From Glaciihabitans sp. (GTDB lineage Bacteria > Actinomycetota > Actinomycetes > Actinomycetales > Microbacteriaceae): a DNA stretch of 64,000 bases. Positions 53,512 through 62,053 of the stretch are shown here, one piece after another. Both the position numbers and the translations under genes were made by a program. Location: positions 37,229 to 101,228 of the forward strand of contig JAODMY010000021.1 of NCBI GenBank assembly GCA_025465535.1, given 5' to 3'. Each line of letters begins with the position of its first letter. Position 1 is the stretch's first letter. A model generated the notes under the pieces. That model did no database searches. It worked only from the letters and a program-made list of their open reading frames with translations, and was not told the origin of the DNA.

Positions 53512-53520
53512 GGTCCTCAC

Positions 53521-53729
53521 TCTCGGGGGTAATTCTATTTCTCGGCTGTGAAACGGCTAATTGAAAGCTGGGGATTGGCGGAGCGCAGCCGAGATGAAAG
53601 TCGTTGAGATTCGTCACGGCATTCTTCGTTGGAGGGGAAACCCGCCCCTGACCTCCATAAACGCGCCCCCAATGGGGGGCAGAAAGCCTCATTCGGGGGA
53701 CCGTTTCGTTACCAATTCGTGAGCTGGCC
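53521..53729. other. Gene-free region upstream of the CHAP gene with GC hairpins
   Basis: The stretch 53521-53837 has no gene. It contains GGAGG/CCTCC (53631-53635 with 53652-53656) nested around GGGG/CCCC, and the hairpin GCCCCC-AATG-GGGGGC (53665-53680, with one extra G). These precede the CHAP promoter. They may form part of a terminator or regulatory structure, and I see no known riboswitch consensus. The left part also holds the promoter of the kinase gene. Confidence 0.35.
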
Positions 53730-53758
53730 GTGACACGCGACCGCGCGTCCCGTATCCT
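53730..53758 (+). promoter_or_regulatory. Predicted promoter of the CHAP gene
   Basis: GTGACA (53730-53735) and TATCCT (53753-53758) are spaced by 17 bp. The transcript would start near 53765 and leave a leader of about 73 nt before the GTG at 53838, which supports that start over earlier ones. Confidence 0.55.
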
Positions 53759-53837
53759 CGGTACGGAACTGGTCAGGCTTCCGCGTGGGAAATTGCCCGC
53801 AAGCATCCAGTTGAATAATGCCCGGAGGTACACGCCT

Positions 53838-54869
53838 GTGTCCGATGAGCTGACGCCTGACCCCTTGGCGGAACTCCTCGCAAACCCCGACGCGAACCAG
53901 TCATCACCTGCTCCCCTGGTGCCGGCTACCCCTCAGTTTTCGTCCCGTCGTGAAATTCGTGATGCCGCTGGCCAGAACTCTGCCAAGGCCTCAGCCAAAG
54001 TCTCCGCCAGGAAGGCAGGCACCGGCAGGAGTGTCGCGGCGGCCAACGCATCGGCCGCCTACACGGGCCCGAAATCCCAGCGCGTCAGGCTTTCGATGAA
54101 GGATCGCGCGCTGGCTCGTCGCCTCGCCGTGACGCCCCGCGCCGCGGCAACCCCGCCACGCAGGTCCGGCGCCAAAGCCAGGCAGAATCCGCTGAAGATG
54201 ATGTTCGTGCTGTTGGTCATCTCCGGATTCGTCGGTGGCATCGCTCTTCCCGCCGCTGCCCTCGGCGCAAACAATGGTGGCCAGGCGCAGTCGTATCAGA
54301 CCACGGCCGAGGGCAAGCAGGCCTTCAAGTCGACGGCGACCATCGAGATTCCGGCCGTCACGCGGGACGAAATCAGCGCGACTTCCGAGGCCGAGCTCAG
54401 GGCGGAGCAGGTCACTTCGGCGAAGCTCGCCTCTAACGTGGCCTCGAACCTCGCCTCTTACCCTGGCGCTCGCCAGCCGGGCGACGACTACCCATGGCCG
54501 ACAGCCGGCAATACGCTTTCTCCTCTTGGTTACTACTACCGCCAGTGCGTTGACTTCGTAGCGTGGCGCCTGAACCGGGATGCCGGCGTTACTTCCGCCC
54601 CCTGGAAGTGGACCTGGAGCAACCTCACGCCAAACGGTGGAGACGCCTCGCAGTGGAAGGCCGCCTGGGAGGCGCACGGCTGGAAGACCAGCGCGACCCC
54701 TGTTGTCGGGTCGGTCGCCTGGTTCGTCGGAAACCACGTCGCGTACGTCAACGCGATCAAGGGCAGCAGCGTCGTGATCGAGGAGTACAACGGATCGGCG
54801 AGCCGGTCCTACGCCATGCGGACGATACCGATCGACTCCGTCGGCCGCTTCCTATACCCACCTCCCTGA
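53838..54869 (+). CDS. CHAP-domain cell-wall protein
   Basis: The product has 343 residues from GTG 53838 (GGAGGT at 53824-53829). A long basic N-terminal cytoplasmic part precedes one membrane helix (about residues 118-145, MMFVLLVISGFVGGIALPAAALG), so it is a type II membrane or secreted protein. An Ala/Ser-rich spacer leads to a C-terminal CHAP domain with the Cys in YYYRQCVDFVAWRLN and the His in GNHVAYVNAI. CHAP enzymes cut peptidoglycan peptides. It is followed by a small terminator. Confidence 0.87.
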   Translation: MSDELTPDPLAELLANPDANQSSPAPLVPATPQFSSRREIRDAAGQNSAKASAKVSARKAGTGRSVAAANASAAYTGPKSQRVRLSMKDRALARRLAVTPRAAATPPRRSGAKARQNPLKMMFVLLVISGFVGGIALPAAALGANNGGQAQSYQTTAEGKQAFKSTATIEIPAVTRDEISATSEAELRAEQVTSAKLASNVASNLASYPGARQPGDDYPWPTAGNTLSPLGYYYRQCVDFVAWRLNRDAGVTSAPWKWTWSNLTPNGGDASQWKAAWEAHGWKTSATPVVGSVAWFVGNHVAYVNAIKGSSVVIEEYNGSASRSYAMRTIPIDSVGRFLYPPP

Positions 54870-54918
54870 TCAATTTCGTCGTCAATTCCGTGACGCACCC
54901 AAGCAACATGCGGCCAAG

Positions 54919-54939
54919 CTCCCCGATTTTGGGGAGTTT
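54919..54939 (+). terminator. Hairpin terminator after the CHAP gene
   Basis: CTCCCC-GATTTT-GGGGAG followed by TTT lies 50 bp after the CHAP stop; GCC and GGC extend the base pairing outside it. This is a good weak intrinsic terminator. Confidence 0.55.
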
Positions 54940-55080
54940 CGGCTTTAAAGTTGAGTGGTGTGGCGTGCCGGGAACCATAGTGATGAGACATTCATCGAAG
55001 ACGAGCACTCGCATGCTCCTCGCCAGGTGACGGCGCCGCACGCGCTGAGCCTCGGGGATCCAACGATTGGGGCGGCAAAC

Positions 55081-58000
55081 GTGGCAGAACCGACTTGGGC
55101 GGGCTGGCGAGCAGAGCTCGCGTCCGTCGGTGGTCTGTCCCCGTTGCTGCATTTTGTGGATAGTCCCCGTACTCGGATCGAACTCAGCGCAACCCACCCT
55201 GGTGGGCTCGCGCAGTTCATCACAGGCAAGACGACTCTCCTGTCCAACCTCATCCGCGACGAGATTGCACTGCGCGCCGCGAAGGTCGCCGCTGGCGCGA
55301 TCGCGGCCAAGGGGCTCGAGCTGTCGACGGCTCGCGGCCTCGACGGCATCCACCTCGGTATCGGCGTCGTGAAATGGCGCCATGATGACACCGACTTCAC
55401 TGCTCCGCTTTTGCTGCGACCGCTGGCCATCCGTCGTCACGGGCGCGACTTCGAACTCAAGCTGCGCGGCGACGCAATCCTCAACCCGCAGCTGCACCAG
55501 GCGCTTCATGAACAGTTCCAACTGGATCTCGATGCCGGCGCATTCGTCGCCCTCACCGATGAGGACGGATCGTTCAAGCCGAATCCGGTGATCGACCGTC
55601 TGCGCGGACTCACTTCCCACCTCGACCGGTTCGACGTGCAGCCGCGGCTGATCGTCTCCTCGTTCGCCGAGGTCTCGACGGCGATGCTCGCGGATGTTGC
55701 AGAGCTCGAGCATCCCGTGCTCGATGCGCTCGGTGGCAATCCCACGGCAAAGTGGGCCATCGAGGAGGGCTACTCGCCCGTCGCGGCAGGCAGCTCGGAT
55801 ACGCGGCCGCCGCAGACCGACAGCCTGCTCCTCGATGCCGACGCCGAGCAGGAAAACGTGATCGCGCAGATCGCCGCTGGCAACTCGCTTGTCGTGAAGA
55901 CGCTGCCCGGCACCGGTGGGACACAGACGATCGTGAACGCGATCGGAAACCTCGTCGGCCAGAACAAGCGCGTGCTTGTCGTCAGCGCTCGGCGCGGAAC
56001 CCTGCAGGGCATCACCCAGCGGCTCAGCGACGTTGGCCTTCCCGGCCTCGCGGTCTCGCCCAATACCCTTCGTCGCGACATCGTCCGCTCGATCTCCCGG
56101 ATCGAGAAGGCGAAGAAGCCGCTCGTTTCCGAGATCGATGACGCGCTCGTCCGCCTGCGTAAGGTCCTGCTCGATTACCGCGGTGCACTCTCTCGACCGG
56201 ATGCCGTTCTCGGCATCAGCGTGCAGGATTGCGTCTCAGAGCTCAGTCGGCTCGCCCTCCTTCCGACGCCGCCATCGACGACCGCGCGCCTGAGCCGTGC
56301 CACGGTCGAGGCGCTGGCGACCGACCGGCACCGGGCATCCGAGACCATGGTGACGGCGGCAGCACTCGGTGAGTTCCGCTACGGACCGGAAGACTCGCCC
56401 TGGTACGGTGCGAGCTTCGCGAGTGGTGAATCCGCATCCGACACGCACGGGATCGCGAAGAAGCTGCATGAGGAGTCGTTGCCGCGGCTGCTCGCTCGCG
56501 CGCAGGACATGATTCGAACGACCTACATGCGTCCGTTCGAAAACATCACAGAGCTCGGCATCTACCTTCGGCTGCTGGTGGATCTGCGCGACACGCTCGA
56601 CAAGTTCCTGCCGATGGTCTTCGATCGGTCGCTGAGCGAGCTGATCGTCGCGACCGCGTCCCGCAAGGGCGGACCGGAGATGTCCGGCTCCAATCGCCGT
56701 CGGCTCAAGAAGCTCGCCAAGGAATACATTCGCCCGGGCGTGCATATCTTCGATCTGCACGAGCAACTGGTGCGCATCCAGCAGCAGCGGATTCTCTGGC
56801 AGCGATTTGTCGCGGAGGGCGTTCCCCCCGAGGTTCCGGTCGGCATTGCGGATGTCCAGGCATCGTTCCAGGAGGTCGCCCAGGATCTCGAGCGGCTGAA
56901 CGAGCCGCTGCGACTCGTGACCCGCGAGACGCAGCTGCAGTACCTGCCGCTCGGCGTGCTGGTCGAGCGAGTTGCGGAACTGGCCGCCGAGTCAGACGTT
57001 CTGAACAACCTGCAGGAGCGATCCGCGCTCATGACGACGCTGCGCGACCTGCAGCTCGATCCGCTGATCGCCGATCTTGCATCGCGTCACGTTCCGGAGG
57101 AGCAGGTCGAGGCAGAGCTGGAGCTCGCCTGGTGGCAGTCAGCGCTCGAGTCGCTGCTCGAAAACGATCGCGCGCTTCTCGGCGCGAACACCCCGGTACT
57201 CGATCGGCTCGAGGCCGATTTCCGCCTCGTCGACGAAGCCCACGCGGCCGGAAGTGCGCAGTTGCTGTCCTGGCAGCTCGCGGAGAACTGGAAGATCGCG
57301 CTGGTCGATTGGCCCGACGAGGCCCAGCTGCTCAAGAAGGTGCTGCGACGCGCATCCATCACCGCGCTTGACCTGCAGACGACCTCTCCGCACCTGTCGC
57401 GCACGGTCGCGCCGGTCTGGCTCGCGTCACCGTACGAGGTCAGTCAAATCGTCGACACCATGGCGTTCGATACCGTGATCATCGTTGACGCCGGCGCGAC
57501 GACGCTTGCCGAAAACGTCGGCGCGATCCGTCGTGCGAAGCAGGTCGTCGCCTTCGGTGACCCGGTCACGCAGAGCCCGACGGCGTTCACGACCGCAATC
57601 GCGGATGCGGATGACGAGCTGCCGATGGCGATCCCCGCCGAGGATTCGGATGACCTTCACGCCGACTCGGCGCTGGCTCGCCTCGGCAGCATCCTCACGA
57701 CGCTGTCGCTGACCAGGAGCTATCGCGCCGGTGGCGAGGATCTCGCGGAGCTCGTCAATCGTCGCTTCTACGGCGGCAAGATCGAGTCCCTTCCGTGGGC
57801 TGGCAGCTTCCTCGGGCACGGCAGTATCGCGCTGGACTACATCGAGGCCGGAACCGGGATGCCGGACAACGACACCGGAGCAGTCGAGAGCGTCGACGCC
57901 GAGGTCGCACGCGTGGTCGAACTCGTGCGCGAGCACGCGGTTCAGCGTCCGCGCGAGTCGCTCATGGTCATCACCGCGAGTGAGCGTCATGCCGTCAGGG

Positions 58001-58719
58001 TGCAGCAGGCCGTGCTTGGCGCGCTGACGGCGAGCCCGGAGTTGACCGACTTCATTGTCGGCGATCGCCCCGAGCCGTTCACCGTCGCGACGATCGAGCA
58101 CGCCGTCGCGGAAAGCCGTGATCGCGTGATCTTCTCGATCGGCTTCGGTCGCACCCCGCACGGTCGGGTGCTCTCGAACTTCGGAGCCCTCGGCGAACCC
58201 GGCGGTGACAGGCTGCTCGCGGTTGCGATGACGCGCGCGCGGCGGTCGATGGTGATTGTGAGCTGCTTCGAACCCGAGGACATCGAGGAGAGTCGGCTGC
58301 AGCACGGCGCCATCGCCCTCGCCGAGGTCCTTGGCGAGATCGGTGCACGCTCGGCCCAGATCCCTGTGCCCGATGATTCTGACCCCATGCTCGTGGACCT
58401 TGCCCGCCGTCTCGAGGCTCGCGGCCTCAGGGTCGCACTCGGGCACCGCGGCAAGCTCGGCCTCGTCGCATCCCACGGTGGAATGTGCGTGACCATCGAG
58501 ACCGACGAAGTTCTCATGCGCGCCAGCCTGCGTGAGTCGCTTCGTCTGCGGCCCGAGGTTCTTCGCAGGCTCGGCTGGCACTATTTGCGGGTGCACGTCT
58601 TCGAACTTTTCAGCGACCCGGACGCGGTGGCCGGCAAGATCGTGCGGCTGCTCGGAGCGGAGTCGGCGACCCCGAACACCGAGCCGATACAGATCGTCGC
58701 TTCCTTCGACCGTGACTGA
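55081..58719 (+). CDS. DUF4011/SF1-helicase-like protein with decayed Walker motifs
   Basis: The product has 1212 residues from GTG 55081; a GTG at 54955 is an alternative. The N-terminus (WRAELASVGGLSPLLHF) is DUF4011-like. The Walker A site at residues 276-283 reads PGTGGTQT, so the invariant Lys is Gly. The Walker B region has VIIVDAGATT (Asp803-Ala-Gly) instead of DEA or DEAQ. Motif VI VAMTRARRSM and the GDPVTQSP loop are kept. ATP hydrolysis is therefore doubtful; it may be a structural or regulatory pseudo-helicase. A 62-codon ORF overlaps its end. Confidence 0.85.
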   Translation: MAEPTWAGWRAELASVGGLSPLLHFVDSPRTRIELSATHPGGLAQFITGKTTLLSNLIRDEIALRAAKVAAGAIAAKGLELSTARGLDGIHLGIGVVKWRHDDTDFTAPLLLRPLAIRRHGRDFELKLRGDAILNPQLHQALHEQFQLDLDAGAFVALTDEDGSFKPNPVIDRLRGLTSHLDRFDVQPRLIVSSFAEVSTAMLADVAELEHPVLDALGGNPTAKWAIEEGYSPVAAGSSDTRPPQTDSLLLDADAEQENVIAQIAAGNSLVVKTLPGTGGTQTIVNAIGNLVGQNKRVLVVSARRGTLQGITQRLSDVGLPGLAVSPNTLRRDIVRSISRIEKAKKPLVSEIDDALVRLRKVLLDYRGALSRPDAVLGISVQDCVSELSRLALLPTPPSTTARLSRATVEALATDRHRASETMVTAAALGEFRYGPEDSPWYGASFASGESASDTHGIAKKLHEESLPRLLARAQDMIRTTYMRPFENITELGIYLRLLVDLRDTLDKFLPMVFDRSLSELIVATASRKGGPEMSGSNRRRLKKLAKEYIRPGVHIFDLHEQLVRIQQQRILWQRFVAEGVPPEVPVGIADVQASFQEVAQDLERLNEPLRLVTRETQLQYLPLGVLVERVAELAAESDVLNNLQERSALMTTLRDLQLDPLIADLASRHVPEEQVEAELELAWWQSALESLLENDRALLGANTPVLDRLEADFRLVDEAHAAGSAQLLSWQLAENWKIALVDWPDEAQLLKKVLRRASITALDLQTTSPHLSRTVAPVWLASPYEVSQIVDTMAFDTVIIVDAGATTLAENVGAIRRAKQVVAFGDPVTQSPTAFTTAIADADDELPMAIPAEDSDDLHADSALARLGSILTTLSLTRSYRAGGEDLAELVNRRFYGGKIESLPWAGSFLGHGSIALDYIEAGTGMPDNDTGAVESVDAEVARVVELVREHAVQRPRESLMVITASERHAVRVQQAVLGALTASPELTDFIVGDRPEPFTVATIEHAVAESRDRVIFSIGFGRTPHGRVLSNFGALGEPGGDRLLAVAMTRARRSMVIVSCFEPEDIEESRLQHGAIALAEVLGEIGARSAQIPVPDDSDPMLVDLARRLEARGLRVALGHRGKLGLVASHGGMCVTIETDEVLMRASLRESLRLRPEVLRRLGWHYLRVHVFELFSDPDAVAGKIVRLLGAESATPNTEPIQIVASFDRD

Positions 58720-58900
58720 TTCGTCACTCCCACCCGAGTCGGACCCGACTGCCCCTGTCGTTGGCAGGTCGCGTCGTCGTCGTCGCGTGACGACCGAGCC
58801 GCCGCCCGGCACCGATCCGGCACCGGCGTCCGAGCCCGATCGCCACACGCTCACCGAAAACGACGAGAGACTCAAGGCCGAGAAGCCGCCGCACTACTGA
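58712..58900 (+). CDS. Micro-ORF coupled to the helicase-like gene
   Basis: The product has 62 residues from GTG 58712, overlapping the previous gene by eight bases. It is Pro/Glu/Asp/Arg-rich with a basic RSRRRRRV block and ends DERLKAEKPPHY, a tail I have seen conserved after this gene in related actinobacteria. It looks intrinsically disordered. Tight coupling suggests a partner of the helicase-like protein. Confidence 0.7.
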   Translation: MTDSSLPPESDPTAPVVGRSRRRRRVTTEPPPGTDPAPASEPDRHTLTENDERLKAEKPPHY

Positions 58901-58912
58901 CGCCTGCGAGCG

Positions 58913-59401
58913 CTATTGGGCCGTCGGCAGATCGCCCGCGTGCTGGCCGCGACCGATGGCGGGCTCGCTTCCGCTACGGGTTGCCTCGCTGCTCGCGAGC
59001 AGATTCCGGATGTCCGTGAGCAACTCGAGCTCGGTCGGCGGGGTCTCCTCGTCGACGGCGGCCACATCCGATTCCTTCTTCTGGAAGGCGCGCTTCTTGA
59101 GGAAGTTGATCGGAACTACGAGCGCGAAGTACACGACCACGGCCACGATGAGGAACTTGATGATCGCGGCGATGACCGCGCCGAAAACGAGTGTGGCGGG
59201 CTTACCGCCGGCGATGGCCGGGATCGTTACTGGAAGCGCGTTCGACAGCGTCGATGCGTTGAAGAGCACACCAATCAGCGGGTTGATGATGCTCGTGACG
59301 ATCGCGCTGACGATGGCGGAAAATGCGACGCCAATCACGAAGGCGACCGCGAGGTCGATGACGTTGCCCCGGAGGACGAACTCCTTGAAACCCTTGATCA
59401 T
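58913..59401 (-). CDS. mscL: Large-conductance mechanosensitive channel
   Basis: The product has 162 residues from ATG 59399-59401 (GGGAGATC upstream). The N-terminal MIKGFKEFVLRGNVIDLAVAFVIGVAF, first helix, periplasmic loop and second helix (LIVAVVVYFALVVPINFL) match MscL. The cytoplasmic tail is longer than the E. coli form and ends in a disordered Gly/Ser stretch. It opens to relieve osmotic down-shock. Confidence 0.95.
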   Translation of the reverse strand: MIKGFKEFVLRGNVIDLAVAFVIGVAFSAIVSAIVTSIINPLIGVLFNASTLSNALPVTIPAIAGGKPATLVFGAVIAAIIKFLIVAVVVYFALVVPINFLKKRAFQKKESDVAAVDEETPPTELELLTDIRNLLASSEATRSGSEPAIGRGQHAGDLPTAQ

Positions 59402-59438
59402 GAGATCTCCCAGTTTTCTCACGTCGGGGTGACGTGAG

Positions 59439-59765
59439 TTAGCCGGCGGCCGCTTTCGGCGAAGCCGCCTTACCTGATTGTGTCGGAGTCGAGGGCTTGC
59501 TGTCACTCTTCGCGGGCGAAGAAGCTGCGGGGGTTGACGAGTCGGACGACGCGGGGGACTTCGATGGGGCATCCGAAGTCTTCGTGGTGGCGCGGGAATC
59601 GTTGCGATAGAAGCCGGATCCGTTGAACGTCACACCGACGGCGCTGAAGACCTTGCGGAGTTTCCCGGCACAGTTCGGGCATTCGGTGAGGCTGGCGTCC
59701 GCGAAGTCCTGGTAGATATCAAAGGCAGTGCCGCACTCGGTGCACTTGTAGGAATATGTAGGCAA
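59439..59765 (-). CDS. FmdB-like zinc-ribbon protein
   Basis: The product has 108 residues. The N-terminal FmdB zinc ribbon has two CxxC pairs (YKCTECGTAF and TECPNCAGKL). The following ~55 residues are a Ser/Pro/Lys/Ala-rich disordered tail. Regulatory function is assumed for the family but not proven. It lies 37 bp from mscL on the same strand, a conserved neighbourhood in this lineage. Confidence 0.88.
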   Translation of the reverse strand: MPTYSYKCTECGTAFDIYQDFADASLTECPNCAGKLRKVFSAVGVTFNGSGFYRNDSRATTKTSDAPSKSPASSDSSTPAASSPAKSDSKPSTPTQSGKAASPKAAAG

Positions 59766-59776
59766 AAACGGTTTCC

Positions 59777-60358
59777 TTAGGAGAAGCGGAGTATGCCGCT
59801 TGGCGTAACTACGCCGTTCACGGTTTTGTCGTGCACTTCGCTGGGCACGGTGTCGACGAGTTCATCGTCGAAGATCACAGCATAGACGGGTGGGCACTTC
59901 TGCATGCTGCCGAGTGTCTTGTCGAAGTAGCCCTGGCCCCAGCCCATGCGCATCCCTGTGCGATCGACGGTCGCCGCCGGGACGATGATCAGGCCGACAT
60001 TATCGATCGCCATCGGGCTGAGGATTTCGGTGGTCGGCGCTGGCATGCCGGCGATGTCCTCCATCTCATCGTTTGCGTCGTACGGTGCCCAATCGAGCAG
60101 CCCGTCGTCTCGTGACACGGGAAGGATGACCCGGATGCCTCGTTTGCACGCCCAGGCCAGGAAGTCCCGAGTGCCCGGTTCATTCGGCCTCGAAAGGTAC
60201 GCCGCTATGTAATCGACACCGAGATCGGTGGTCAGCTTCTCAAGCTGTTCTGTGATCGCCGCAGCGTTGGTTTCGCGCTCGGTCGCCGTCATGGTGCGCC
60301 TGCGCTCGCGAAGTTCCGCGCGGAGGGCCCGCTTCTGGTGACTGACATCGTCGGTCAT
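59777..60358 (-). CDS. 5-formyltetrahydrofolate cyclo-ligase
   Basis: The product has 193 residues. It converts 5-formyl-THF to 5,10-methenyl-THF using ATP. The basic KRALRAELRERRR N-terminus, LSRPNEPGTRDFL and RMGWGQGYFDKTL (the ATP/Mg loop) are typical. It precedes the FmdB-like gene by 11 bp and is divergent from galU. Confidence 0.92.
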   Translation of the reverse strand: MTDDVSHQKRALRAELRERRRTMTATERETNAAAITEQLEKLTTDLGVDYIAAYLSRPNEPGTRDFLAWACKRGIRVILPVSRDDGLLDWAPYDANDEMEDIAGMPAPTTEILSPMAIDNVGLIIVPAATVDRTGMRMGWGQGYFDKTLGSMQKCPPVYAVIFDDELVDTVPSEVHDKTVNGVVTPSGILRFS

Positions 60359-60397
60359 CCTGCAATTCTAGAAGCAGTTGCCCGATAGCCTGTCGGT

Positions 60398-61288
60398 ATG
60401 GCCCCGAAGATCACCAAGGCGGTAATCCCCGCAGCCGGTCTTGGCACGCGGTTTCTCCCCGCGACCAAGGCAATGCCGAAAGAAATGTTGCCCGTCGTCG
60501 ACAAGCCGGCAATCCAGTACGTGGTCGAAGAGGCCGTCGCTGCCGGACTGACCGACGTGCTGATGATCACCGGGCGAAATAAGAGCGCCCTCGAGAATCA
60601 CTTCGACCGCATCGGTGAGCTCGAAGCGACTCTCGAGCGAAAGGGCGATACCGAACGGCTCGAGAAGGTCAACTACTCGACCGACCTCGCGGACGTCCAC
60701 TATGTGCGCCAGGGGGACCCCAAGGGCCTCGGCCACGCGGTCCTTCGCGCGCGGATGCACGTGGGCAACGAGCCATTCGCTGTGCTGCTCGGTGACGACC
60801 TCATTGACGAGCGCGACGTGCTGCTGAGCCGCATGATCGAGGTTTCCGGCGAAAAGAATGCGAGCGTGATCGCCCTGCTCGAGGTTGACCCGTCGCAGGC
60901 ATACCTGTACGGAGTCGCCACGGTCGAGCCGACCGACGAGAGCGACGTGGTCCGCATCACGGGACTCGTCGAGAAACCTCCGACCGGAACGGCCGAATCG
61001 AACCTCATCATCATTGGCCGCTATGTTCTGCAGCCTCAGATTTTCGACGTGCTCGATCACACCGAGCCGGGTGCCGGCGGTGAGATCCAGCTGACGGATG
61101 CACTTCAGGAAGTCGCCGAGAATGACATCGCCGGTGGCGTCTACGGCGTTGTCTTCCGCGGCCGTCGATACGACACCGGCGATCGTCTCGACTACATCAA
61201 GGCGATCGTGCAGCTTGCAGTCGATCGCGAGGACCTGGGTGAGGCGCTCCGTCCCTGGCTCAGGGACTTCGTCTCGACAATGGAGTAG
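60398..61288 (+). CDS. galU: UTP-glucose-1-phosphate uridylyltransferase
   Basis: The product has 296 residues. The nucleotide loop PAAGLGTRFLPATKAMPKEM, the LLGDDLI metal site, GLVEKPP and the C-terminal GRRYDTGDRLDYIKA block are diagnostic. It makes UDP-glucose for cell-envelope and storage glycans. The acetyltransferase gene starts 2 bp after its stop, so the genes are one transcript. Confidence 0.96.
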   Translation: MAPKITKAVIPAAGLGTRFLPATKAMPKEMLPVVDKPAIQYVVEEAVAAGLTDVLMITGRNKSALENHFDRIGELEATLERKGDTERLEKVNYSTDLADVHYVRQGDPKGLGHAVLRARMHVGNEPFAVLLGDDLIDERDVLLSRMIEVSGEKNASVIALLEVDPSQAYLYGVATVEPTDESDVVRITGLVEKPPTGTAESNLIIIGRYVLQPQIFDVLDHTEPGAGGEIQLTDALQEVAENDIAGGVYGVVFRGRRYDTGDRLDYIKAIVQLAVDREDLGEALRPWLRDFVSTME

Positions 61289-61290
61289 AA

Positions 61291-61950
61291 ATGCCCACGA
61301 TTCCGCCGCTGACCAGTGGCGACGTCACGATCCGGCCGATCAGGCTGAGGGATGCGCGCGCGCTCGAGCGTGAACTTGTCGAGAACCGCGGCTGGCTGCA
61401 GCAGTGGGAGGCGACCAACCCGCACGGGCCGTTGTCGTTCGACGTGAGGTCGAGCATCCGTGCGCTGCAGACCAATGCGCGCTCGGGGCTCGGGCTTCCG
61501 TACGCCATGGAATACAAGGGCGAGTTCGCCGGCCAGCTCAACGTGTCATCCATCAGCTACGGGTCGCTCGGTTGCGCGACCATCGGCTACTGGGTGTCTG
61601 AGCGGTTCGCGGGCAAGAACGTCACGCCAACGGCCGTCGCGCTCGCGACCGACCACTGCTTCTTCGGGCTCGGGCTCCACCGCATGGAAATTTGCATTCG
61701 CCCAGAGAACATCCCGAGCCTGCGGGTCGTCCAAAAATTGGGGTTCCGGTATGAGGGGCTTCGTCGGCGATACATCCACATCAACGGTGACTGGCGTGAC
61801 CATTTCTGCTTTGCGCTGACGGTCGATGAGCTTCCGCAGGGAGTGTTGCTCCGCTGGCAGAACGGCGAGGCGCGCGAGGAGGATGCCGCGGTCCCGGCCG
61901 CAGACCTCGCGAAGGCCGCGATGCCGCTGCGGATCATCACTCGCCGCTGA
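61291..61950 (+). CDS. rimJ: RimJ/RimL-type GNAT acetyltransferase
   Basis: The product has 219 residues. A GNAT of the protein N-acetyltransferase branch: VTIRPIRLRDARALERELVENRGWL near the start, GYWVSERFAGKNVTPTAVALATDHCF and LRVVQKLGFRYEGLRRRYIHINGDWRDH. Its place after galU and before sepX is conserved in actinobacteria, which supports the symbol. The target is likely a protein N-terminus. Confidence 0.88.
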   Translation: MPTIPPLTSGDVTIRPIRLRDARALERELVENRGWLQQWEATNPHGPLSFDVRSSIRALQTNARSGLGLPYAMEYKGEFAGQLNVSSISYGSLGCATIGYWVSERFAGKNVTPTAVALATDHCFFGLGLHRMEICIRPENIPSLRVVQKLGFRYEGLRRRYIHINGDWRDHFCFALTVDELPQGVLLRWQNGEAREEDAAVPAADLAKAAMPLRIITRR

Positions 61951-62053
61951 CCTTGTTGTTGGTCGAGTAGCGAGCGCCCTCTGGGGCGCACGCTTATCGA
62001 AACCTACCGCGTGCCGTCATAAGTTTTGCCCGGTGCGCTCGTACCGTAGTGCC

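Noticed and set aside
53521..53837. c-di-AMP (ydaO) riboswitch upstream of the CHAP gene
   Set aside because: The conserved CAGCTAACC-type block and the paired GAA elements of the consensus are not found, and the predicted transcript starts after the hairpins.
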